From: an uncultured bacterium | Lineage (GTDB): Bacteria; Hydrogenedentota; Hydrogenedentia; Hydrogenedentales; JAEUWI01 | Assembly: GCA_937895305.1 (NCBI GenBank) | Contig: CALAXS010000803.1 | Location: 1 to 6,338 of the forward strand | Length of the DNA stretch: 6,338 bases | Direction of reading: 5' to 3' | In this document: positions 1 to 5,619 of the stretch, one piece after another | How the letters are laid out: each line of letters begins with the position of its first letter | How positions within the stretch are numbered: position 1 is the stretch's first letter | Program-made: the position numbers and the translations under genes | Notes under the pieces: model-generated | Seen by the model: the letters and a program-made list of their open reading frames with translations, nothing else | Database searches by the model: none | Told to the model about the DNA's origin: nothing

Positions 1-70
1 CTTAGTATTCTCACTATAGTGCTTTGAGCCTGAAGCTATAGAAGTTTGTGGCTTCCTGAAAGGTAGACCT

Positions 71-478
71 ATGTACCCTTTAATACGTATACTGATTGTA
101 GTGGCAGTGGCCCTTGCCCTGCTGGTGCCTTCGGCTATGGCCACGAGTATTCCTGCCGATCAAGTAGATGCGCAATCGATTTATGTAGGCAATCCGGCAA
201 ATTTTGAAATTCCCGCCAGCGTGAATTACGAGAAGGTGGTCAAGGCTACACCTGAATTTAAAGAACTTCGTAAGATGAAAATTGATAAGGGTTCTGCCCA
301 GTACTGGATTTTAGTGAGCCGGGCCAGCGAACATGCAGTCCGTGCCATCAAAAATGTGGCTGGTGATGGAGGGTATGACCTGGTAGGCGAAAAAGACTAT
401 TTGGCAGAATTAACTCCAGCGATTGCAGCTGAAGAAATTACCGATAAAGTTTTAACAGCGATTGCGGATGAGGAATAG
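71..478 (+). CDS. small exported (periplasmic) protein of unknown function, faintly Skp/OmpH-like at the C-terminus
   Basis: This encodes 135 residues. Residues 1-24 form a clear Sec signal peptide: an Arg at position 6, a hydrophobic run from about 7 to 19, and an AMA cleavage site before Thr25. There is no lipobox, so the mature product of about 111 residues should be periplasmic. I do not recognise the family. The middle (about 53-95) is charged and probably helical. The end (about 88-131) runs helix, IKNVA, YDLV strand, then EEITDKVL helix. That resembles the end of Skp/OmpH chaperones (a VKSVA-like helix, IDLV strand, DIT..VL helix), but the long coiled-coil arms of Skp would have to be almost absent. 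The start at 71 is supported by a GAAAGG ribosome site at 58-63. The stop lies 16 bases before the preferred start of the lipoprotein gene, so it is probably the first gene of the operon seen here. The gene call is strong and the family is uncertain. Confidence 0.85.
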   Translation: MYPLIRILIVVAVALALLVPSAMATSIPADQVDAQSIYVGNPANFEIPASVNYEKVVKATPEFKELRKMKIDKGSAQYWILVSRASEHAVRAIKNVAGDGGYDLVGEKDYLAELTPAIAAEEITDKVLTAIADEE

Positions 479-494
479 AGCATCTGGCTCAGAT

Positions 495-1526
495 ATGAAA
501 CGTCTTAAGTTGCAATGGTTTCGGGATACATGGAAGTGGACTGTAGTAGGGGGAATACAGGCCAGTCTTGGCCTGATCATAATTTTACTTGTGGGATGTA
601 GCACCGTCTCAAATCCCATGTCACCACCCATCGGTGCAAACCCCAATATGGACAACCGATCCCTGCATACCAGTGCAGCGGGTAAAGAACTTGCTGCTGC
701 CAAGCGTCAGTTTCAGGCAGGAGACTATTCTCATGTTATACCGCGGCTTCAGGATATAGCAGCAAAGTATCCCAATGCGGATGCAGGGATTGAAGCCCGT
801 TATTGGTTGGGGTTGACGTACTACAATATCAACGGCCTGGATAATGCCACCAAATATTTTAAATCGTATCTTAAAATCGATCCCAATGGTGAGTTTGCTG
901 AAGAATCACAGGCGTACCTGGATGGCTTGACCACCAAGGTGGAAGAGCGTAATACCCAAGGCAAGCCCTTGGGCGAGTTAATTGAAGAGATTCGGGAAAA
1001 GACCGAAAAAGAGCCTGATGAGCTGGCTTTGCAGCTTCAACTGGCAGACCTCTACTGGCTGAACGCGCAATTTGAAGAGAGCGGTCACATCTATCGAAAA
1101 ATACTGGGGCATTGGCCCGAATTTGAAAACGACAGTACGATTCGAAATCGCATGGATCAGAACGAAGCAGGTGTGTGGATTGTCCTTACTCCCAATGAAG
1201 TACTCCGTCGTGAAGCGGAACGTCATCCACTGGCCATTTTTAATACCAACTCCTTTCGCAGTGGACGTTATTACGACGACAACCGCACAGCCCTTCACAA
1301 TAAATACAATGTATCGGGTCAGGTCTTGAACAGGGGTACCCGGTCCCTGTCCAATGTCCGGATTCAGATTACGATCTACAATATTCAAAACGTGGTTTAC
1401 GAAGTGAAGACCATTTCACTGGGCAATTTACGGCCTGGTGATACCCGTGCATTCAGTACCCAGTTCAGCCAGTTTGATACAATTGAAAATGTTCAACGTT
1501 ATGAATGTGTGGCGTACTATGACTGA
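495..1526 (+). CDS. TPR-repeat outer-membrane lipoprotein with C-terminal FxLYD/DUF3426-like domain; candidate secretin pilotin
   Basis: From the ATG at 495 this gives 343 residues. The N-terminus is basic (KRLK), followed by a hydrophobic segment ending in the lipobox L-V-G-C with Cys35 as the lipidated residue. Ser at +2 (CST) favours outer-membrane sorting under the usual Lol rule. Residues about 64-131 hold two TPR-like helix pairs (a QFQAGDY turn, then YWLGLTYYNINGLDNA and YLKIDPN). A third lies at about 174-210 (ADLYWLNAQFEESGHIYRKIL). Residues about 269-341 look like a beta-sandwich of the FxLYD/DUF3426 kind: a SGQVLNRG start, VRIQITIYN strand, and LRPGDTRAFSTQF end. TPR lipoproteins such as PilF/PilW act as pilotins for the type IV pilus secretin, and two secretin genes follow here, so a pilotin or assembly role is a reasonable inference. 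Upstream in-frame starts at 462 (TTG) and 468 (ATG) overlap the previous gene and lengthen an already long signal N-region. The start is the least certain point. Confidence 0.85.
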   Translation: MKRLKLQWFRDTWKWTVVGGIQASLGLIIILLVGCSTVSNPMSPPIGANPNMDNRSLHTSAAGKELAAAKRQFQAGDYSHVIPRLQDIAAKYPNADAGIEARYWLGLTYYNINGLDNATKYFKSYLKIDPNGEFAEESQAYLDGLTTKVEERNTQGKPLGELIEEIREKTEKEPDELALQLQLADLYWLNAQFEESGHIYRKILGHWPEFENDSTIRNRMDQNEAGVWIVLTPNEVLRREAERHPLAIFNTNSFRSGRYYDDNRTALHNKYNVSGQVLNRGTRSLSNVRIQITIYNIQNVVYEVKTISLGNLRPGDTRAFSTQFSQFDTIENVQRYECVAYYD

Positions 1527-1528
1527 TC

Positions 1529-1533
1529 GAGGT
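1529..1533 (+). promoter_or_regulatory. ribosome binding site deciding the start of secretin A
   Basis: GAGGT lies three bases before ATG 1537, so GAGG is four bases away. This is a little close but the best match in the area. The alternative in-frame ATG at 1519 has no purine-rich site and overlaps the stop of the lipoprotein gene. Starting at 1537 also gives a standard-length signal peptide. Confidence 0.5.
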
Positions 1534-1536
1534 TTC

Positions 1537-2688
1537 ATGAGTTATAAACAGATAACAGGCATCTTGCTGACCCTGCTGCTCTGTGCTACCGCCTGGCCGC
1601 AGGCTGCACCCAGGCAAGTGGATGTGTCGGTCAAGATTGTGGAATTCCAGGCCTCCAAGGGTGTGGAAACGGGACTCAGTGCCTATTTCAAAGAGCGGGG
1701 TGAGCTGGATCAACAGGGTGTGGTGATTGGACCGGGTAATCGCCTTATTACTACGGGGGATGTTACCTTCCCCAGTACGACCACAGCAGGTCTGACCGTA
1801 TTTCTTGATCGCCTCGTGAGTAACTATGGCAACTTTGAAGTCGTACTTCAGGGCCTGGTCGACCAGAACCGTGCCTTTATCCTTTCCCGTCCACGGGCGG
1901 TTGTCCCGGTCGGTGCAGATGAAGCGGGGACGGCCTGGCCGCCGACCATTATCAAGACTACCCAGGACGTGGGTTTTGAATCCACCATGGTCGTAGGCTC
2001 CACCGCACACCAGGTCACCGAATTTAAACCCACAGGTGTAACCCTGCAAGTGAACGCCTTACAGGTAATTGATGATGACGGTAATTTTTCGACGGAAGAA
2101 GATACCTATATCGAACTTCAACTGACAGCCACAGTGAGTGAAGAAGGGCAGCGAGTTGTGGTTGCCCTGGATGACTTGCTTGCAGGTACAGGCGGTATCT
2201 TCGATAACAACTCAAACGCCATTACCGTCCCTGAATTTGTTGAGCGCTCCATGACCACGCGGGTATGGGTTCGTAATGGACAGACTTTAATCCTGGGCGG
2301 TCTCTATCGGAACCAGGACAGCAAAACCCTGAACACGTTACCCTGGCTGGCCCAGGGCGAAGACATCGCCAATAATGTGGTACAACGCATCCTTCCATTT
2401 TCTGCACCGGGCCTTCCTTTGAGTAGCAGCCTGGGCAACCAGAATACTTCAAGGGAGCGGCGTGAACTGGTTTTCCTTATCAAGGTGGAAAATTGGAAAC
2501 GTACCTTCACCATTGCAGATGATTTCGGGTTTGAAGGTGCAGATGGTATAGAGGATAAAAAACCCACCGACGTAATTACCGGTGTGATCGAAGATATTGC
2601 GGATATTCCCCAGGGTGTTGTAAAAGGCATAACCGGGGGATCGAAATCGAGTGGTGTGACGAAGCAATTGGGGAGTGATGACGGATGA
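1537..2688 (+). CDS. divergent secretin-like protein (secretin core only, secretin A)
   Basis: From ATG 1537 this gives 383 residues. Residues 1-24 form a Sec signal peptide (hydrophobic GILLTLLLCATA, probable cleavage after WPQA). The Cys inside it lacks a small residue at -1, so it is not a lipobox. The secretin domain begins almost at once: a VDVSVKIVEF strand at 28-37, a LSRPRAVVPV segment matching the lS-P-x-v element, then a GVTLQVNALQVIDDDG strand pair, a strand with acidic and hydrophobic residues, and VRNGQTLILGGL at 245-256, matching the conserved v-dGqTlviGGL. RRELVFLIKVEN at 308-319 matches the final eLvifltP strand, but the terminal Thr-Pro is lost. The VPxLGxIPvLG motif expected between these is replaced by about 50 unrelated residues. 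A tail of about 64 residues follows. No N0-N3 domains are present. The gene starts 10 bases after the lipoprotein stop and overlaps the next gene by ATGA. It probably sits in the outer membrane. It may form its own ring or pair with the downstream secretin. Confidence 0.85.
   Translation: MSYKQITGILLTLLLCATAWPQAAPRQVDVSVKIVEFQASKGVETGLSAYFKERGELDQQGVVIGPGNRLITTGDVTFPSTTTAGLTVFLDRLVSNYGNFEVVLQGLVDQNRAFILSRPRAVVPVGADEAGTAWPPTIIKTTQDVGFESTMVVGSTAHQVTEFKPTGVTLQVNALQVIDDDGNFSTEEDTYIELQLTATVSEEGQRVVVALDDLLAGTGGIFDNNSNAITVPEFVERSMTTRVWVRNGQTLILGGLYRNQDSKTLNTLPWLAQGEDIANNVVQRILPFSAPGLPLSSSLGNQNTSRERRELVFLIKVENWKRTFTIADDFGFEGADGIEDKKPTDVITGVIEDIADIPQGVVKGITGGSKSSGVTKQLGSDDG
2671..2675 (+). promoter_or_regulatory. 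ribosome binding site of secretin B inside the end of secretin A
   Basis: GGGAG sits nine bases before ATG 2685, within the last codons of the upstream gene. The start and stop codons overlap as ATGA (2685-2688). This suggests translational coupling and therefore roughly matched synthesis of the two secretins. Confidence 0.6.
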
Positions 2689-3812
2689 TACGCGGATCAA
2701 TTATAGCAGTATCCCTGATTCTGGCATCAGCAGTGACCTCCGCTCAGGATGCACCAGCTCCAGTCCCAGCTCCAGCCCCTGCTCCAGCCCCTGCTCCAGC
2801 CCCTGCGCCAGAGGCTGCACCCGTGCCTTTACCGCAGGTTGATATTCGTCAGGTTCAGCTTCAGGCCTGGATCAGCGAAACCAACGAATCAGGACTTCGC
2901 AATCTGGGTACCAACCTGAATTATACCCGTTTTGTAGAAGGAGTCGAGCAGACCGGTTCTGTGCAGCAGGTCACCTCCAGTGTATTTAATCCTTTGTCTG
3001 ACTTTGAAATGGAATCACTGCCCATACCGACATCCACTTCACCCAATCCACCTTTTCAACCCCAATACACCAATCCGGCCTTTCCTGCTCCCATACGTCC
3101 AGATCTCGATGGTGCAGCAGGTATTCAATCTCCTGCAGGTTTTGGGCTCACAGCTTCGGTCATCAAGTCCAACCGTGGCACACTCGATGCTGTCTTTCGT
3201 GGCATTGAGCGTAAGTCCGACGGCGAATTGATTTCCAAACCCGAACTGTTGGTCATTGACAATCAAACAGCGTCTATCAAGGCAGGCGGGAAATTTCCCT
3301 ACCAATCCGTGACCTACCCCAAAGGCCGACCCCAGTTGGCCGTAGCCTGGCGCGACCTCGGTGTATCCCTCACTATGGTCCCCACCATTCTACCCGACAA
3401 TATGGTCAAGCTGAACATTACCCAACTGGATGTGACTGACATTGCCCGGGTCGATAATATCCGTGGTGTAGACATGCCCGTATTCTCTACCCGCTCCCAG
3501 ACGGGTGCGGTTTTGGTGCCCAATAGCCATACCATCGTAATCGGTGGACTCTCCAGTCGTGTCCTGCGCAAGACAGAGCGACGTGTGCCTATATTAGGCC
3601 GGGTACCCGTACTGGGTATGCCCTTCCGGGGACGTTCTTCCGAAGCTGATATTCGTACACTCCTTATCTTTGTGTCGCCCACCGTGGTGGATTTACGCAA
3701 CCTTTCAGACGATGCGTACAGTGCCCTGAACTTCTGGAAGAAGCGGGGTTCAGGCTGGGAGAACCAGGAACGTATAGAGCGCGAAGTTGATGCCATGGAA
3801 AACAATATGTAG
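2685..3812 (+). CDS. secretin (GspD/PilQ superfamily core) with Ala-Pro linker and no N domains (secretin B)
   Basis: This encodes 375 residues. A signal peptide covers 1-20 (cleavage TSA before Gln21). Residues 23-42 are a nearly pure Ala-Pro repeat. The secretin core follows: a VDIRQVQLQAWISE strand at 52-65, a Pro-rich insert of about 30 residues around 110-140, ISKPELLVIDNQTA at 183-196 (the lSxPxlxtxdnxxA element), GGKFPY at 201-206, LGVSLTMVPTI (the vGxxLxvxPxI strand), NSHTIVIGGL at 280-289, VPILGRVPVLGMPF at 301-314 (the classical VPxLGdIPvLGxLF), and LLIFVSPTVVDL at 326-337. These are the defining motifs of the family, in order. GspD and PilQ proteins usually exceed 600 residues because of N0-N3 or AMIN domains, which are absent here. 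The tail (338-375) is charged and probably helical, where an S-domain could bind a pilotin. Expected location is the outer membrane. The gene is last in its operon, 27 bases before a terminator. I am sure of the secretin fold but not of which system it serves. Confidence 0.92.
   Translation: MIRGSIIAVSLILASAVTSAQDAPAPVPAPAPAPAPAPAPAPEAAPVPLPQVDIRQVQLQAWISETNESGLRNLGTNLNYTRFVEGVEQTGSVQQVTSSVFNPLSDFEMESLPIPTSTSPNPPFQPQYTNPAFPAPIRPDLDGAAGIQSPAGFGLTASVIKSNRGTLDAVFRGIERKSDGELISKPELLVIDNQTASIKAGGKFPYQSVTYPKGRPQLAVAWRDLGVSLTMVPTILPDNMVKLNITQLDVTDIARVDNIRGVDMPVFSTRSQTGAVLVPNSHTIVIGGLSSRVLRKTERRVPILGRVPVLGMPFRGRSSEADIRTLLIFVSPTVVDLRNLSDDAYSALNFWKKRGSGWENQERIEREVDAMENNM
2769..2804 (+). repeat. three perfect 12-base tandem repeats coding Ala-Pro
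   Basis: The unit GCTCCAGCCCCT occurs three times in a row without mismatch (2769, 2781, 2793). Degenerate copies flank it from about 2751 to 2816. Each unit adds Ala-Pro-Ala-Pro to the linker of secretin B. As 12 is a multiple of three, slippage would change linker length without breaking the frame. The linker probably works as a stiff, extended spacer between the mature N-terminus and the secretin ring. Confidence 0.9.
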
Positions 3813-3839
3813 CGTGCGCAAATTAGAATCGAAGCTTTT

Positions 3840-3873
3840 ATCCCGGTGGCTGAAAACCAACGGGATTTTTTTT
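3840..3873 (+). terminator. intrinsic terminator closing the secretin operon
   Basis: The arms ATCCCG (3840-3845) and CGGGAT (3861-3866) pair fully. After one G-A mismatch, TGG and CCA add three more pairs, leaving a seven-base CTGAAAA loop. An uninterrupted T run (3866-3873) follows. It stands 27 bases after the secretin B stop and before the glpD ribosome site, so it separates the two transcription units. Confidence 0.9.
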
Positions 3874-3930
3874 GTTTGCGTCGTTCTTTATTTTTTGTTG
3901 CAGACCTGCGTAGTATGGGACGGTCTTATG

Positions 3931-3937
3931 AAGGAGT
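3931..3937 (+). promoter_or_regulatory. strong ribosome binding site deciding the glpD start
   Basis: AAGGAGT is close to the ideal Shine-Dalgarno sequence, and its GGAG ends five bases before ATG 3942. The reading frame stays open upstream to a GTG at 3846, but that codon lies inside the terminator hairpin and the added residues do not fit the family. The start at 3942 is therefore preferred. Confidence 0.85.
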
Positions 3938-3941
3938 GACC

Positions 3942-5618
3942 ATGCCACGTGATTTAAACGCATTAAATAGCGAGTGCTTCGATCTCGTCGTTATCGGCGG
4001 GGGTATCACCGGAATCTGCGTCGCCCGTGATGCCATTTTGCGTGGATTAACCGTTGCGCTCATTGAACAAAATGACTTTGCTTCTGCGACCACCTCTGCT
4101 TCATCCAAGATGATCCACGGCGGACTACGGTACCTGAAGAATTTTGAATTCAGCCTGGTGCGCGAATCCTTGCGTGAGCGCAGACTCTGGGCAAAGAACG
4201 CGCCCCACATGATGCGACCCCTTAAATTCATGTTGCCTACCTGGCGCAGTGGTGCACAAACACGAACGGCTATGCATGTTTTCATAAGCATGTATGACGT
4301 CTTGTCCTTTGATCGGAATCGTCTGGATGATCCGTGTCTTCACCTACCACGGCACCAGATGCTGAAGCGGGCGGATGCGGTGGCACTGGAACCGGGGATG
4401 GATGCGTTGAAGGCCACGGGCGCAGCCATTTTTTATGATTACCAGATGCACTCCCCGGAGCGCCTGGCACTGGATTGTATCCTTGCTGCACGTGAACAGG
4501 GTTTGGTCGCTATGAACTATGGTCGTGTCACAGGTTTTGAAAGCGAGGAAGATACGCTTGCTGCGGTACAGGTAGAGGATCTGCTTACACAAACGCAATA
4601 TACGGTTCGAGGCAAATGTTTTGTCAATGCTTCCGGCCCCTGGGCCGATGTACTCATGGGCACCTTACAGGAAGGGGGTAGCCCTCGAAAGCTTATCCGC
4701 TCCAAGGGGATCCACCTGATTGTCCGCAAGCTGACGGAAGGTCACGCCATTGGTTTAAACGGTCATGAGGGTCACTTTTTCCTCATCCCCTGGCGGGGCC
4801 ATACGATTATCGGTACTACGGACACGGTGTATAAGGGCGACCCCGGGAAAGTGTATGCCACGGAAAAAGATATTCAGAGTATGCTGAAACAGGTGAACGA
4901 ATTTTATCCCTCAGTAAAGTTGAAGCGCGCTGATGTGCTGCATACCTATGCGGGGTTGCGCCCTATCGTGGATCGGGAAACAAAGGTGAAGGTGGAAAGT
5001 AACGAAGATGAATCCTACGGTGCCAGCAGAAAGGCGGAAGTGGTTGATCATGCCCGCCATGGTGGACCCGAGGGGGTATTGACGGCTATAGGCGGGAAAT
5101 GGACTACCTCACGCAGTCTGGCCGAAGAAGTGGTGGACCGGGTGTTTGAAAAACTGGACCGAAAATACCGGGAACCGCTAACCGATGTCACACCCGTCAT
5201 GGGTGGGGATATTAGCGATTTTGATGCCTTCCTCAAAAAGTGCTACCGACGGTACAATGACTACGATGAAGAGCAGCTCGACTACCTTGCAGAGCAGTAT
5301 GGTACATGTTTGCATAAAGTCCTGGCATTAACAGCGGAAGATCCTGAATGGGCGGAAGCGATTTGTGCCGACCGTTTTGAGATTGGCGCACAGGTCATCT
5401 ATGCAGTTCGTAAAGAGTTGGCGTGCGCGCTGGAGGATGTCATATTTCGACGTACCGGTCTGGGCACGCTGGGTCATCCTGGAGATGCGGCCCTCCAAAA
5501 AGTGGCGCGCTGGATGGAGAAGGAGCTGGGGTGGACCCATGTCGAAACGCAATCGCAGCTGGATCAGGTTGAGGCAGTGTTTATAAAGTCGGGTTACAAA
5601 AAAGCGGACCAGGATTAA
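3942..5618 (+). CDS. glpD: aerobic-type glycerol-3-phosphate dehydrogenase, FAD-dependent
   Basis: This encodes 558 residues, close to the roughly 555 of the Bacillus enzyme and longer than the 501 of E. coli GlpD. It oxidises sn-glycerol-3-phosphate to dihydroxyacetone phosphate and passes electrons through FAD to membrane quinone. It should be a peripheral protein of the inner membrane. The Rossmann motif VVIGGGITG is at 16-24, followed by IEQNDFASATTSASSKMIHG and HGGLRYL (59-65), the family signature. Arg63 and Tyr64 align by motif with E. coli substrate-site residues Arg54 and Tyr55. Further conserved elements are IIGTTDT (to 295), AGLRP (337-341) and GGKWTTSR (384-391). The C-terminal DAO_C helical domain runs from about 415 to 545 and includes RRTGLG at 503-508. 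A Ser replaces the Tyr usual in GGKxTTYR, a minor change. The gene follows its own strong ribosome site after the terminator, and the lipid kinase starts one base past its stop. No glp regulator or glycerol kinase is in view. Confidence 0.95.
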   Translation: MPRDLNALNSECFDLVVIGGGITGICVARDAILRGLTVALIEQNDFASATTSASSKMIHGGLRYLKNFEFSLVRESLRERRLWAKNAPHMMRPLKFMLPTWRSGAQTRTAMHVFISMYDVLSFDRNRLDDPCLHLPRHQMLKRADAVALEPGMDALKATGAAIFYDYQMHSPERLALDCILAAREQGLVAMNYGRVTGFESEEDTLAAVQVEDLLTQTQYTVRGKCFVNASGPWADVLMGTLQEGGSPRKLIRSKGIHLIVRKLTEGHAIGLNGHEGHFFLIPWRGHTIIGTTDTVYKGDPGKVYATEKDIQSMLKQVNEFYPSVKLKRADVLHTYAGLRPIVDRETKVKVESNEDESYGASRKAEVVDHARHGGPEGVLTAIGGKWTTSRSLAEEVVDRVFEKLDRKYREPLTDVTPVMGGDISDFDAFLKKCYRRYNDYDEEQLDYLAEQYGTCLHKVLALTAEDPEWAEAICADRFEIGAQVIYAVRKELACALEDVIFRRTGLGTLGHPGDAALQKVARWMEKELGWTHVETQSQLDQVEAVFIKSGYKKADQD

Positions 5619-5619
5619 T

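Noticed and set aside
1438..1536. Earlier in-frame starts for secretin A (1438, 1489, 1501, 1519)
   Set aside because: They overlap the lipoprotein gene and would put over 6 to 33 extra residues before a normal signal peptide. The start at 1537 has the best ribosome site.
1465..2049. Long open frame on the minus strand (194 residues) opposite secretin A
   Set aside because: It is a shadow of a gene with clear signal peptide and secretin motifs, and its translation looks non-biological.
1537..2688. Secretin A as a pseudogene
   Set aside because: The frame is intact, with a signal peptide, retained core strands and coupling to the next gene. Motif loss looks like divergence, not decay.
3888..3916. 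Possible glpD promoter TTATTT, 17 bases, TAGTAT
   Set aside because: Spacing is right, but both boxes match the sigma-70 consensus poorly in an AT-rich stretch. A promoter is expected here, but this one cannot be supported.
3846..3941. Possible 32-residue N-terminal extension of glpD from GTG 3846
   Set aside because: The GTG lies within the terminator hairpin, the extension has no family match, and ATG 3942 has a near-ideal ribosome site.
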